From Salinibacillus kushneri (GTDB lineage: Bacteria; Bacillota; Bacilli; Bacillales; Alkalibacillaceae): a stretch of 64,000 nucleotides of DNA. The stretch covers positions 282,939 through 346,938 of the forward strand of contig NZ_FOHJ01000004.1 in NCBI RefSeq assembly GCF_900111405.1, written 5' to 3'. The notes below the pieces were generated by a model. The model searched no databases. It was given only the letters and a program-made list of their open reading frames with translations, and was not told the origin of the DNA. The translations under genes and the position numbers were made by a program. Positions within the stretch are counted from its first letter, which is position 1. Each line of letters opens with the position of its first letter. This document shows positions 49,889-59,373 of this stretch, one piece after another.

Positions 49889-51091
49889 TTATCTGATTTT
49901 TTGTATTCTTTCCGTTTGACTTAATATATCTGTTACCCTAACTCCAAAGTTTTCATCAATGACCACTACTTCACCTTTAGCAATCAATTTATCATTCACA
50001 TGAATATCAACTGGCTCACCAGCTAATTTATCTAACTCTACAATGGAACCTGACCCCATTTCGAGAATTTCCTTTATGGTTCTTTTGGTACGGCCAAGTT
50101 CGACTGATACTTTTAATGGGATATCCATTAACATGTCTAAGTTTTGTTGCTGATGTGACTCCAAATTCGTATTTTCAAATTCCGAGAAAGCTGCCGTCTG
50201 TACATTTTGTGCTACAGCCTGCTCATGCCTGGAACCAAAATGCTTATTTTCATCAGGTACTCTTTTCTCTGCCTCCTGATTATTTTGTCCATTTGTCTTG
50301 GCAGATGGTGAGGTGTTCACCCCATGTTCATGTCCCAACGTATTTTCTTCCTGAACTGTGTTTTCCGATTGTTCCTCTTCTTGCTCGGTTTGACTGCTAT
50401 TCAATAATTCATCAACAAATTCCCGGGCAAAGTCAATAGGAAGAATTTGCATAATATTTGAGTCAATGAGCTCCCCAACCTTCAAACGAAAGGAAACTTT
50501 TACAAATACATTTTCTTCCGGAATATAATCCGTTCCTTCTTCCCCTTTTATGTCAAGAACATTCGTCTTAGGTGGTGAAATATCCACACGTTTATCGAAC
50601 ACACTTGACATACTTGTTGCTGCTGAGCCCATCATTTGATTCATTGCTTCTTGTACTGCACTTAAGTGAATATCATTTAGTTCGGTTTCAGGTGATTTAC
50701 CATCTCCGCCCAACATTAAATCCGCGATAACAGCCGCATCCTCCACCTTAATAACAAATAAGTTCACACCGGAAAAGCCGTCGGTATAGTCAACTGAAAC
50801 AGCAACATGGGGTTGCGGAAACTCATCACTAAGCTCATCCTTTTTTACTACAGAAACTGCTGGTGTTGTAATTTCCACCTTTTGATTTAAAAGTGTGGAG
50901 AGAGTGGTTGCTGAAGTTCCAAATGAAATGTTTCCGATTTCTCCTAATGCATCCTGTTCAATCGGGGATAATTGATTGTCATTTGATGACGCCTCAGCAG
51001 CATGATTATTTTCTTCCATGAGATCATCCTGGTTTCCATTTAATAGTGCATCTATTTCTTCTTGTGATAGCATTTCTTCACGATTACTCAT
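49889..51091 (-). CDS. fliY: Flagellar switch protein and CheY-P phosphatase FliY
   Basis: 400 aa from ATG 51091, GGGGGG six bases upstream; it overlaps the fliM stop. N-terminal CheY-binding peptide (EEMLSQEEIDALLNG). CheC-type phosphatase core with two sites: DALGEIGN and SAVQEAMN. A long Gln/Glu/Asn-rich linker follows, then a C-terminal SpoA (FliN-like) domain (about 320-395). In Firmicutes FliY replaces or supplements FliN in the C-ring and removes CheY phosphate. Confidence 0.95.
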   Translation of the reverse strand: MSNREEMLSQEEIDALLNGNQDDLMEENNHAAEASSNDNQLSPIEQDALGEIGNISFGTSATTLSTLLNQKVEITTPAVSVVKKDELSDEFPQPHVAVSVDYTDGFSGVNLFVIKVEDAAVIADLMLGGDGKSPETELNDIHLSAVQEAMNQMMGSAATSMSSVFDKRVDISPPKTNVLDIKGEEGTDYIPEENVFVKVSFRLKVGELIDSNIMQILPIDFAREFVDELLNSSQTEQEEEQSENTVQEENTLGHEHGVNTSPSAKTNGQNNQEAEKRVPDENKHFGSRHEQAVAQNVQTAAFSEFENTNLESHQQQNLDMLMDIPLKVSVELGRTKRTIKEILEMGSGSIVELDKLAGEPVDIHVNDKLIAKGEVVVIDENFGVRVTDILSQTERIQKIR

Positions 51092-52079
51092 GTTCATCCC
51101 CCCTATTGATCTCATTTAAAATTTGTACAGCTAGTTTTTTCTTTTTCTTACCGGGTTGTGCTTCAAATTTTGGTTCCTGATGCACATACACGACAAGAGG
51201 TTTATCAATTTCCTGATTTAAGTGAATCACATCGTTTTCTTTCAGATGGAGAAATTCATCTATAGTAATGGATGATTCGCCTAACACAGCCCTTACATCC
51301 ACATGCGCTTGTTTTATTTGACTGGATATTCGCTCAGAATCCTCTGGTTTTGCATTATTGGACTGATTTTGCATCCAATAATGAACGGATAATTTAGAGA
51401 TGATAGGCTCCAGCACAATATGGGGAATACATATATTTATCATTCCGCTTGATTCCCCAATAGTAATATTTAACGAAATCACAACAACAGTCTCATTTGG
51501 AGAGACCATCTGCAGAAACTGGGGATTCACCTCAAAATCTTCCAGGATTGGATCAATGTCGACTAATGAACTCCAGGCCTCCTGTAAGCTTGTGATTGAC
51601 TTCTCAAATACATCCGACATTATTTTGGTTTCGATTTCTGTTAAATTATCAACCTTATTAAAACTTACCCCTTTTCCACCTAATAACCTGTCCAGTATTG
51701 CATAAGCAATGTTAGGATTGACTTCTATTAACAATTGCCCTTCCAGTGGTGAAACAGAAAAAATGTTTAGAATCGTTCTCTTAGGTATTGAACGTATAAA
51801 TTCTTCATAAGGAATTTGGTCAACAGATGCTACAGAGACAGATGAAAATGTACGAAGATTAGTAGATAAAAACGTTGTTAAAAGTCTTGCATAATTTTCA
51901 TGGATTCGTGTAATCCCGCGAATTTGATCTTTTGAGAAACGCAAGGCCCTTTTAAAATCATAGACTCTTACTTTCTTTTCTGTCTCCTCTTTTTTTAACT
52001 CATCCGCGTCCATTTCACCTGAAGACAAGGCGGATAAAAGAGCATCAATTTCATTTTGTGATAGTACATCTTCGGCCAA
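51084..52079 (-). CDS. fliM: Flagellar motor switch protein FliM
   Basis: 331 aa from TTG 52079 with AGGAGG eight bases upstream; a GTG three codons earlier overlaps that site. N-terminal CheY-P-binding motif VLSQNEIDALLSAL; middle CheC-like domain without phosphatase residues; C-terminal SpoA domain. Second layer of the C-ring, between FliG and FliY. Confidence 0.95.
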   Translation of the reverse strand: MAEDVLSQNEIDALLSALSSGEMDADELKKEETEKKVRVYDFKRALRFSKDQIRGITRIHENYARLLTTFLSTNLRTFSSVSVASVDQIPYEEFIRSIPKRTILNIFSVSPLEGQLLIEVNPNIAYAILDRLLGGKGVSFNKVDNLTEIETKIMSDVFEKSITSLQEAWSSLVDIDPILEDFEVNPQFLQMVSPNETVVVISLNITIGESSGMINICIPHIVLEPIISKLSVHYWMQNQSNNAKPEDSERISSQIKQAHVDVRAVLGESSITIDEFLHLKENDVIHLNQEIDKPLVVYVHQEPKFEAQPGKKKKKLAVQILNEINRGDEHE

Positions 52080-52120
52080 GAAGTTCACCTCCTAAGTGGA
52101 GAATGTGATTATGAAAAACA

Positions 52121-52540
52121 TTATTGAAGTATTTTGTTGGTTGTATATACATCTGTAACCATTCCAGTATCTAATAGTTTATTGAGTTCTTCTTTAATCG
52201 CTGTTTCCACCTCACCAAGACCTTCTCTAAAGTCCGATGATTTCTTTTTGGAAAGCTCTTTTATCATAATATTTTTTAAGCGAAAATCTTTTTGTAATTT
52301 TTCCATAGTCTTTTCCTCATCCGCTACAATTTGAAATTGAATGCGGACAAAGTTGCCATCTTTAAGGTCTGTTGTCATCTCTTCGGTCTCAAACGATGAC
52401 TCAAGCATTTCCTCAACACTTTTTTCATCATCTGCATGTGTCTTATCTTTATTGTTCATAATGAATACAAGTGTAACGACACCAGCAAGAGTAATGATGA
52501 TTAATAGGATAAGCATGATATTCATTACTTTCTTATTCAT
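52121..52540 (-). CDS. fliL: Flagellar basal body-associated protein FliL
   Basis: 139 aa from ATG 52540 with GGAGGAG four bases upstream. One N-terminal membrane segment (MLILLIIITLAGVVTLVF) followed by a periplasm-side domain that surrounds the stator. Overlaps swrD by 8 bases. Low sequence conservation is normal. Confidence 0.9.
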   Translation of the reverse strand: MNKKVMNIMLILLIIITLAGVVTLVFIMNNKDKTHADDEKSVEEMLESSFETEEMTTDLKDGNFVRIQFQIVADEEKTMEKLQKDFRLKNIMIKELSKKKSSDFREGLGEVETAIKEELNKLLDTGMVTDVYTTNKILQ

Positions 52541-52751
52541 AAGACTCCTCCACATTCCCTTGTAATCCAGCCAAGCCTATGCTTTTATAAAACTGAATGG
52601 TTTTATCAACAATTTCTTTCTTCTCTTCTTTGACAAAATATTTTTTACCGGATACTAATGTAATGGTTGTATCTGGTAAATTTTGAACTTTTTCAATGTA
52701 AAGTGCATTTAATACAAAGGACTCTCCATTTAATCTCGTTACCTGAATCAT
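52533..52751 (-). CDS. swrD: Swarming motility protein SwrD (FlbD family)
   Basis: 72 aa from ATG 52751 (MIQVTRLNGESFVLNALYI), aligning with B. subtilis SwrD (YlzI), which raises motor torque. Notably no Shine-Dalgarno precedes the ATG; the sequence there is CCAGCCTCCTAATAAAACT, complementary to a GGAGGCTGG 130 bases upstream. A longer TTG start at 52787 has no site either. See the finding on the flgE-swrD interval. Confidence 0.88.
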   Translation of the reverse strand: MIQVTRLNGESFVLNALYIEKVQNLPDTTITLVSGKKYFVKEEKKEIVDKTIQFYKSIGLAGLQGNVEESYE

Positions 52752-52811
52752 AGTTTTATTAGGAGGCTGGAAAAAGTGTTTTATCAAAGAAAAAACCGAA
52801 CGAAATAGAAT

Positions 52812-52865
52812 TTATGGTTGGCGCATAAACGCGTTCCGGAAATATGCTTTACTAAAATCGTTCAT
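52812..52865 (-). other. Mini-ORF of 17 codons upstream of swrD
   Basis: ATG at 52865 has AAAGGAG four bases upstream and reads MNDFSKAYFRNAFMRQP then stop. It lies in the untranslated gap between flgE and swrD. No family recognised. Could be a leader peptide, or a chance ORF. Confidence 0.3.
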
Positions 52866-52893
52866 TGTTCTCCTTTGGAGTTGATCGTTTTTG

Positions 52894-52911
52894 TTATATC
52901 CCAGCCTCCAT
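52894..52911 (-). other. Mini-ORF of 5 codons after flgE
   Basis: ATG at 52911 with GAGGAGG three bases upstream reads MEAGI then stop. It starts about 17 bases after the flgE stop. Its own sequence contains the GGAGGCTGG that is complementary to the swrD leader. Confidence 0.25.
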
Positions 52912-52927
52912 CTACCTCCTCAATCTA

Positions 52928-53908
52928 TTATCTCTTAAGATTTACAAGCTCCTGCAGTATTTCATCAGAGGTTGTAATGATTCTTGTATTTGCCTGGAAA
53001 CCTCTTTGAGCAGTTATCATTTCAGTAAATTCTTCAGATAAGTCTACATTGGACATTTCGAGTGCACCTGACCGAATAGTGGCGGAACCTTGATCACCAG
53101 GTGATAATAGATCCATCACACCATAACCGTCCTCACCTTCATTATCCGCATCATATATCCCTGCATTTTGGGTTAATTGAAATAGATTTGAACCAGTCTT
53201 TTGCAACCCTTCAGGATTTGAGAATTTAGCAATTTGAATTTGTCCTGCCACTTGAGGAGAGCCATCTTGAACATAGTTTACTGTACCATCAGATGCAATA
53301 CTGAAACTTTCAGCATCTTCAGGTATTTGTATTGGACTGTATGCCTTTTTACCAGTGCTGTCATCCGTTACTGAACTTCCTTCACCATTAATCGGATTCC
53401 CAACTAAATAGTTACCATTGGCATCAACAATGTATCCATCATCATCTAAATAAAAATTTCCTGCCCTTGTAAAATTAACATTATCTCCATCATCACCTAA
53501 TGTAATACCAGGAGTACTAACTTCATTTCCAGCACTATCATTAAACGTATGAGTAGAGTCTGGGTTCGTATTTTTGGCTACAACAAACATCCCATCGCCC
53601 TCTAATGCAAAATCTAAAGTACGATTAGTGGTTTGAGTATTTCCTCCATCATGGATAGTATCAATACTGCCCGTACTAACACCAAGACCTACTTGCATAG
53701 GATTTTGACCACCTAATACGGGATCTCCAGCGTCATTTACTTGTGGTGCCTGTGCGCCTTGTACAGTTTGACTCATTAAATCCTGAAAGGTAACTCTTCC
53801 TTTTTTAAATCCAAATGTATTGACATTGGCTATATTATTTCCCACTACATCTAATTTCGTTTGAAAACCTTTCATTCCTGAAATACCTGCATACATAGAA
53901 CGAAGCAT
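52928..53908 (-). CDS. flgE: Flagellar hook protein FlgE
   Basis: 326 aa. N-terminus MLRSMYAGISGMKGFQTKLD with the rod/hook family NNIANVNTFGFKKGR motif, and C-terminus MITAQRGFQANTRIITTSDE that forms the inner coiled coil. Exported type III substrate, so no signal peptide. Middle domain is Asp/Gly/Asn-rich. Preceded by TIGR02530-type gene. Confidence 0.95.
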   Translation of the reverse strand: MLRSMYAGISGMKGFQTKLDVVGNNIANVNTFGFKKGRVTFQDLMSQTVQGAQAPQVNDAGDPVLGGQNPMQVGLGVSTGSIDTIHDGGNTQTTNRTLDFALEGDGMFVVAKNTNPDSTHTFNDSAGNEVSTPGITLGDDGDNVNFTRAGNFYLDDDGYIVDANGNYLVGNPINGEGSSVTDDSTGKKAYSPIQIPEDAESFSIASDGTVNYVQDGSPQVAGQIQIAKFSNPEGLQKTGSNLFQLTQNAGIYDADNEGEDGYGVMDLLSPGDQGSATIRSGALEMSNVDLSEEFTEMITAQRGFQANTRIITTSDEILQELVNLKR

Positions 53909-53994
53909 ATTTCATCATCCCTTCTTATTTCCGTTATTTTTTACTTTAGCTGCTTCAATCGGTCCACAGCTTAAGGCTTCCATACGGTCCAGCC

Positions 53995-54381
53995 TTATGA
54001 ATCTTGTAACAAAATGGTTCCATTTATGTTAGTAAAAACATGATTGTTGGTTTCTTGACTGTCCATGGCCGTAATTACTGTATTGTTCTTGGTATTCACA
54101 ACGAGCGTTGCATCGTCTAATACGACAAGAGAATCCGTTACGCCCTTTGTTTTGGCCCTATCCATTTGATTTTGAATTTCAGTCCATTGTGAATCATTAA
54201 TATGGATATTTCGTTCCTCTAATCGCTTTTGTGCGTGCTTGCTAATTTTTAAAGACGATTGAACCTGTGCGTCTTGCAGATGATTTTGAAATGTCTTTGA
54301 TGACTTATTTTGTGTTGGTTTCGATTTTAATCCTTGCTGGTATAACGGATGATTTTGTAACTGATGTATTCTGTGATCCAT
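53995..54381 (-). CDS. Flagellar operon protein, TIGR02530 family
   Basis: 128 aa from ATG 54381 with AAGGGA four bases upstream. Conserved core LKISKHAQKRLEERNIHI and VVLDDATLVVNTKNNTVIT is the mark of the TIGR02530 'flagellar operon protein' family, found between flgD and flgE in many Bacilli. Function unknown; location next to hook genes suggests a hook-cap or hook-assembly role. Confidence 0.85.
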   Translation of the reverse strand: MDHRIHQLQNHPLYQQGLKSKPTQNKSSKTFQNHLQDAQVQSSLKISKHAQKRLEERNIHINDSQWTEIQNQMDRAKTKGVTDSLVVLDDATLVVNTKNNTVITAMDSQETNNHVFTNINGTILLQDS

Positions 54382-54398
54382 ATCATCCCTTCTTTCTA

Positions 54399-54845
54399 TC
54401 AATCTGCCTGTTTTTCAGCTTTCATAATTTCCGTTACTGAGTTAACAGAGATACGCTCATCATTTTGTAAAATAAATTCGGCTCCTTCTTCTCCCATAGC
54501 CACTCCTTCTACTATTCCATTTTTCTCTGAGCCAACTTCGCCATCTTCATTCAAAGTTTGATATTGAACCTCTTTTCCTATTAGATGACTATATTCGATT
54601 ACAGGTGTAAAAGACTGATGTTGAACTAATTGATCAACAGAGCTTGAAATCGACATCATCTGCTCTAAAGAAGAAAAGGTAGCCATTTGTGAGATGAATT
54701 CCTTATCTTCCATAGGATTTGCAGGACTTTGATTTTGTAGCTGCGTCATTAAAATCTTTAGAAAATCGTCTTTACCAAGCGTATTACTCCCCGAAGTCTG
54801 ACTCTTTTGATTGGATAAATATAAGGATGAATCAATTTGGGTCAA
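54399..54845 (-). CDS. flgD: Flagellar hook cap assembly protein FlgD
   Basis: 148 aa from TTG 54845 (MTQIDSSLYLSNQKSQ), AGGTG six bases upstream; a GTG three codons earlier abuts that site. Conserved LGKDDFLKILMTQLQNQSP and EFISQMATFSSLEQM. Scaffold for hook polymerisation. Short C-terminal domain (about 70-148), as in B. subtilis YlxG. Confidence 0.92.
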   Translation of the reverse strand: MTQIDSSLYLSNQKSQTSGSNTLGKDDFLKILMTQLQNQSPANPMEDKEFISQMATFSSLEQMMSISSSVDQLVQHQSFTPVIEYSHLIGKEVQYQTLNEDGEVGSEKNGIVEGVAMGEEGAEFILQNDERISVNSVTEIMKAEKQAD

Positions 54846-54858
54846 TGTTTTCACCTGC

Positions 54859-56208
54859 CTATGTTTCGATTTGAGTTAAGTAATCCTCAAAGCTTTTTTC
54901 TTCTGATTCCTCATCGGTATCATTTTCCTGCTCCATCTGTTCTCTATATGAATGATCATTTCGTTCCTTTTCTTCCTCGTTTTGATTAAAATTAAAATAG
55001 GAAGCAGACTGTTGCGGTATCGTCGGCTCAGCTTGTTTATCAACAATTACCTGATGTGGATGAAACATATGTCGCAGCTGATTCATATTACTTTCCAGCA
55101 TATCCTTGGCTGCTTGAGAAGAAACCGCGATTCGTACGGCCATTTCACCATTAGTTTGCGTGAATTTAACGACCATGTCTCCCAAATGTGCCGGCTTCAA
55201 TTTAATGGTTAATTGTGTAGAACCTTCATTTTGAATAAAGCGACTGGACTTCAGTATTTTCTGTATCTGTTCCATGACATCAGAATTATTGGATGAAGGA
55301 TTTCCCTCACCACGCTGTAAATAAATCGTATATTGTTCTATTTTAGACATCGGCATAGAGTCTATTGATAAAGGCTGTCCTGATTTCAAATGAGACAGAT
55401 CGCTTGATGACGTTTGTGCAACCTGGGCTTTCGAATGTAAAAGGCTGTGGATTCTGTTTGGTGAAATCTCACTGGTATTCGTCTGCTTCCCCTGATTTAC
55501 CTGAGCCAGAAATGTTGAATTATCTTGCTTTCCAGCTGTTTTCATGTCAGAAGCACGCAGGTTTTCTTTCAGCATTGCAGGATTCATATTCTGCATTAAT
55601 CGATTGGCTTGCCTGGTTTGATTAGCTGCTTGAGCAGATGCCTGTCCATTCTGGATGGTATTTCCCAGTTGAGAAAGATAACTAGTTATTTTCACTAAAG
55701 CAGTCTGTAATTCATTTTTCAGAAGCTTTGAGTCTGTACCTTCAGGATTTGACATTTTCTCAACAACTTTATACAAATCTTCCGTCAATGAGAGAAGCTG
55801 TTGTTTCACATCTTTCTTACTATTAACGGCTTCAAGCACTTCACTAATCGAAATGGATTGTGTATGGAATAAAGAAGCCATACTCTCTTCACTATGAAAG
55901 GAAGAATCTATTTTTTGTTCCCCTAAAAGATTAGCAAGTTGACTAAGAGTACCTGTGAGTTCTTCTAATGTTGTTTCATCAGGTGAATCCATGCCGTCTA
56001 TTACTTCCTTTAGTTGACCTAACCATTTTTCTAACATCGCTAAATCATCCTGATTATCTGATGTCTCGTCTTGAATCGATTGAAGATTTGAAAGGAATGA
56101 TATAAAGCTTTTCGCATCTTCTTTAGACATCTCACTGCTAGGTAATGAATCTCCCTGGTTCATAGAATTCTTCTGGAACATAACTAATTGATTAAGTGCG
56201 ACCTCCAA
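54859..56208 (-). CDS. fliK: Flagellar hook-length control protein FliK
   Basis: 449 aa from TTG 56208, which has a full AAAGGAGGTGA site; an ATG at 56241 (460 aa) has only AGGA. Low-complexity Gln/Ser/Asn/Asp-rich ruler region up to about residue 320, then the FliK C-terminal domain (LTIKLKPAHLGDMVVKFTQT) that contacts FlhB to switch export specificity. Divergent N-terminus is normal. Confidence 0.85.
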   Translation of the reverse strand: MEVALNQLVMFQKNSMNQGDSLPSSEMSKEDAKSFISFLSNLQSIQDETSDNQDDLAMLEKWLGQLKEVIDGMDSPDETTLEELTGTLSQLANLLGEQKIDSSFHSEESMASLFHTQSISISEVLEAVNSKKDVKQQLLSLTEDLYKVVEKMSNPEGTDSKLLKNELQTALVKITSYLSQLGNTIQNGQASAQAANQTRQANRLMQNMNPAMLKENLRASDMKTAGKQDNSTFLAQVNQGKQTNTSEISPNRIHSLLHSKAQVAQTSSSDLSHLKSGQPLSIDSMPMSKIEQYTIYLQRGEGNPSSNNSDVMEQIQKILKSSRFIQNEGSTQLTIKLKPAHLGDMVVKFTQTNGEMAVRIAVSSQAAKDMLESNMNQLRHMFHPHQVIVDKQAEPTIPQQSASYFNFNQNEEEKERNDHSYREQMEQENDTDEESEEKSFEDYLTQIET

Positions 56209-56251
56209 CGTTTTCTCACCTCCTTTCAAATGGTTTTTCATTGATTGATTC

Positions 56252-56827
56252 CTATTGATTCAGCAATTCACTTGTAAGGTTTGCTGCCAGTTCTGGATTC
56301 ATGGCTGATAATATCGCACCTCTTTGTTCAGAAGGGATTTCAGCTAATACTTTTAATGCAACGTCCTGTTCCATATTTTCTACAACTGGAGCAGCGGATT
56401 CAGGGTCCATCTCCTCAAATGTTGTTGAGACTTCCTTAATCTGTTCTGTCTGGTTTTGCTGTTGTTCTTCTTGTTGATTTAACTGATTGGTTAAATCCGA
56501 TATCGTTTGTTGAAGCTTTGATATTTTTTCATCTTTTGACTTATTATCTACTTGTAATTGTTCGATATTAGCGTCTTTATCTTTAATCGTGGCCTGTAAT
56601 TCCGATAACTGGTCTTGAGTGTTTTCCTTTTCCTTATCTTCATCACTTTGAACTAAAGCTGAGACGACAGGGATATTATGCTTTTCCGCCATATCAAAGA
56701 GATTAACTCCGGCGATATTTAATACAACGAAAAGGATCGTTACCGCAAAAATAGCAGGAATCACGATAACAAATAAAAACCATTGAAATTTACTTGCTTT
56801 TTGCTTTTCCGTATTCTTTACACTCAT
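56252..56827 (-). CDS. ylxF: MotE-like protein (YlxF)
   Basis: 191 aa. One N-terminal membrane segment (LFVIVIPAIFAVTILFVVLN), a long Gln/Glu/Asp coiled coil (about 70-125) and a C-terminal MgtE intracellular N-like domain (MDPESAAPVVENMEQ). Same place as B. subtilis ylxF between fliJ and fliK. MotE-type proteins assist motor stator or export assembly; the exact function here is unproven. Confidence 0.85.
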   Translation of the reverse strand: MSVKNTEKQKASKFQWFLFVIVIPAIFAVTILFVVLNIAGVNLFDMAEKHNIPVVSALVQSDEDKEKENTQDQLSELQATIKDKDANIEQLQVDNKSKDEKISKLQQTISDLTNQLNQQEEQQQNQTEQIKEVSTTFEEMDPESAAPVVENMEQDVALKVLAEIPSEQRGAILSAMNPELAANLTSELLNQ

Positions 56828-57279
56828 GGTCTCACCTTTTCCTGTCCCCGAATAAACTGTTGTACAGACGCTTCATCAATGACCTCTCTCTCATGTTTTT
56901 CCTCAAGTTTTTTGATTATGGTCTTTTTGTTAGAGACTATTTTTTCATATTTCTTTAGTTCAATATAGGATTCCGTCAGAGATTGCTGTTTAAGCTCCAT
57001 ATTCGTTCTGGCACTTTGTACATTTTGCTGTGAGGCCTTAATTTTCTGGTTTAACGTTTGAATGTATTGATCATAATTTCTGAGTTGGTCAGCACTGACA
57101 CTGGACTGAATGCTATTTGACATTTCTGCTTCAAAATCTTCTTTTTCTTTTAAAAGATAATATAATTCTGTAGCATTCACCTCGAAATAATCCATTGCTT
57201 CCTGATAGTTTTTATGGGCTTTATCCTTTTCTATCATTTTTACATTTAAAATCTTTTCAAAGGTTTTCACATTTGACAT
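56824..57279 (-). CDS. fliJ: Flagellar export chaperone FliJ
   Basis: 151 aa, almost entirely alpha-helical coiled coil. Links FliI hexamer and FlhA in export. Overlaps ylxF by 4 bases and adjoins fliI by one base. Sequence similarity within FliJ is low; identification rests on coiled coil and position. Confidence 0.88.
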   Translation of the reverse strand: MSNVKTFEKILNVKMIEKDKAHKNYQEAMDYFEVNATELYYLLKEKEDFEAEMSNSIQSSVSADQLRNYDQYIQTLNQKIKASQQNVQSARTNMELKQQSLTESYIELKKYEKIVSNKKTIIKKLEEKHEREVIDEASVQQFIRGQEKVRP

Positions 57280-58598
57280 TACGTTTCACTCCTGTTAGCC
57301 AAAGCCATTAGCTTCTCAATTGCCTCATCTCCAGTCACACATTCATGTACACCCTGCTTTAAGAACTGATTAATATTCGGATTGTATGAAATAGCCTCAT
57401 CTACTTCCCTTGAGGTGCCCTTTTTATATGCGCCAATTTGGATTAATTCCTTATTTTCTTCATAAATAGCAAGCATATTACGAATATAATCAGCAGCCTG
57501 AAGATGCTCCTTTGATGAAATGTGATTCATGACTCTGCTAATCGATTTTAAAATGTTAATAGCAGGATAACGGCCTTGTTCTGCAATAGAACGATCCAGC
57601 ACAAAGTGTCCATCTAAAGTTCCCCGGACAGCATCAGCTATTGGTTCATTCATGTCATCGCCATCTACTAGTACTGTATAAAAAGCCGTGATAGATCCTT
57701 TATCATTCGCCCCTGTACGTTCCAATAACTTCGGTAATGTTGCAAAAACACTTGGTGTATATCCTTTGGTTGTAGGTGGTTCTCCAGAAGCTAATCCAAC
57801 TTCCCGCTGTGCCATAGCAACTCGTGTGACAGAATCCATCATAAGATTTACAGTTAGACCCTGATTACGGAAATATTCACTAATAGCTGTTGCAGTATAA
57901 GCACCTTTGATTCTTTGCAATGCTGGCTGGTCAGAAGTCGCCACCACTACAATCGATTTTTTTAATCCTTCCTCACCTAAGTCGTTTTCAATAAATTCAC
58001 GGACTTCTCTGCCTCTTTCACCAATTAATGCAATGACATTAATATCTGCATCACTATTTCGTGCAATCATACCAAGCAAAGTACTTTTACCAACACCACT
58101 GCCAGCAAAGATTCCGATACGCTGACCCTTACCAACTGTTAGCAATCCATCAATGGCTTTAACCCCAATGGATATCCTCTCTCTAATTGGAGCTCTATGC
58201 ATGGGATTAGGTGGCTCCTGATCTGTTGGAACAGCTGGAATTCCAGTTGGTATTTCAGAAGCATCTAATGGTTCTCCTAACCCATTTAACACCTTTCCTA
58301 TTAAACTTTTACCTGCTTTCACCAACAGGGATTGATGAGTGGATTCCACTAAACACCCTGGTCCTATATGCTTGAGTTCAGAATAAGGCATTAATAATAC
58401 ACTTTCTTTTTCGAAGCCTACTACTTCTGCTTTAATAGGCTTACTCATCTTGCCTTTTGTATAGACAAAGCAGACATCACCTATACTTGTTTCAGGTCCA
58501 GTTGCTTCAATCATCAAACCAACCACACGGGTAACTTTTCCGTATCGTTTCATTGAGTCAGTATGATCAATCCACTTTAATACTTCACCGGTTTTCAC
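57279..58598 (-). CDS. fliI: Flagellum-specific ATP synthase FliI
   Basis: 439 aa, F1-beta-like ATPase of the type III export apparatus. Walker A GSGVGKSTLLGMIARNS near residue 165; conserved ALIGERGREVREFI, RVAMAQREVGLASGEPP. Stop overlaps fliJ start. Complex with FliH and FliJ. Confidence 0.97.
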   Translation of the reverse strand: MKTGEVLKWIDHTDSMKRYGKVTRVVGLMIEATGPETSIGDVCFVYTKGKMSKPIKAEVVGFEKESVLLMPYSELKHIGPGCLVESTHQSLLVKAGKSLIGKVLNGLGEPLDASEIPTGIPAVPTDQEPPNPMHRAPIRERISIGVKAIDGLLTVGKGQRIGIFAGSGVGKSTLLGMIARNSDADINVIALIGERGREVREFIENDLGEEGLKKSIVVVATSDQPALQRIKGAYTATAISEYFRNQGLTVNLMMDSVTRVAMAQREVGLASGEPPTTKGYTPSVFATLPKLLERTGANDKGSITAFYTVLVDGDDMNEPIADAVRGTLDGHFVLDRSIAEQGRYPAINILKSISRVMNHISSKEHLQAADYIRNMLAIYEENKELIQIGAYKKGTSREVDEAISYNPNINQFLKQGVHECVTGDEAIEKLMALANRSET

Positions 58599-59373
58599 TT
58601 ACTTGATCCTCCTCAAGTAAATCTAACAGCTTTTGTTTTATAACATTCAGCTGCACCCCAATCCCTGCGTCAATTTGACCATGAGGGGTATCAATTATAC
58701 ATCCGTATTGATCCATTTCATGACTCGGATAAATAGTTAATTCTGCTTGATTACTTAACATATTTTGCAATTCCTCTTTATATTGAAGTAAATTTTCATA
58801 TTCACACGCATGAACGTAGATATAAATGTGCATCGCATCTTTTTCAGCTAACATGGCCTGTTTGACTAATGAAGGAAATGCATCCACCTGATGTTCCAGG
58901 GTAAAACCTATAATTTTTTCCGAGGCCTTTATGGCCATTTTTAAAATATCTGCACTACTCTGATCAACAATATCTGCATACTCTTTCTTAGCTAAACGGA
59001 TTAAAGAGCAAGCTTCATCTATATAGGATTGAAATTCATGTTCGGCTTTTTGCTTACCCTCTTGGAACCCGTCATGATAGGCACTTTCTTTCAATTCCTT
59101 ATACAAAGATTCCTTTTCAAATTGCCACTTCTCATGTTCTTTCTGAATTTTCGCTTTAGCCTGCTCCATGATTTGTTCTGCTTCTGCTTTAGCATTTTCC
59201 AATTTTTGTTCAGCATCCATTAATAGCTTTTCCTGCTGTTTTTGCATAGAATTTGTTATAGCTTCTTCGGATTGTTCGAAACCAGCAGTCTCAAAAGGTT
59301 TTAACGGTTTTACAGAAATTGTTTTCGATTTTTCAGGTGTACCAGAAGACTTTATCTTGTAAATGTTAGACAA
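58585..59373 (-). CDS. fliH: Flagellar assembly protein FliH
   Basis: 262 aa from TTG 59373 (LSNIYKIKSSG), with GGAGGAG 9 bases upstream inside the fliG end; ATG at 59382 abuts that site and 59412 has none. Long charged coiled coil (about 50-120) with GxxxG-type spacing weak, then a C-terminal domain that binds FliI. Overlaps fliG by 8 bases and fliI by 14. Confidence 0.85.
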   Translation of the reverse strand: MSNIYKIKSSGTPEKSKTISVKPLKPFETAGFEQSEEAITNSMQKQQEKLLMDAEQKLENAKAEAEQIMEQAKAKIQKEHEKWQFEKESLYKELKESAYHDGFQEGKQKAEHEFQSYIDEACSLIRLAKKEYADIVDQSSADILKMAIKASEKIIGFTLEHQVDAFPSLVKQAMLAEKDAMHIYIYVHACEYENLLQYKEELQNMLSNQAELTIYPSHEMDQYGCIIDTPHGQIDAGIGVQLNVIKQKLLDLLEEDQVSENR

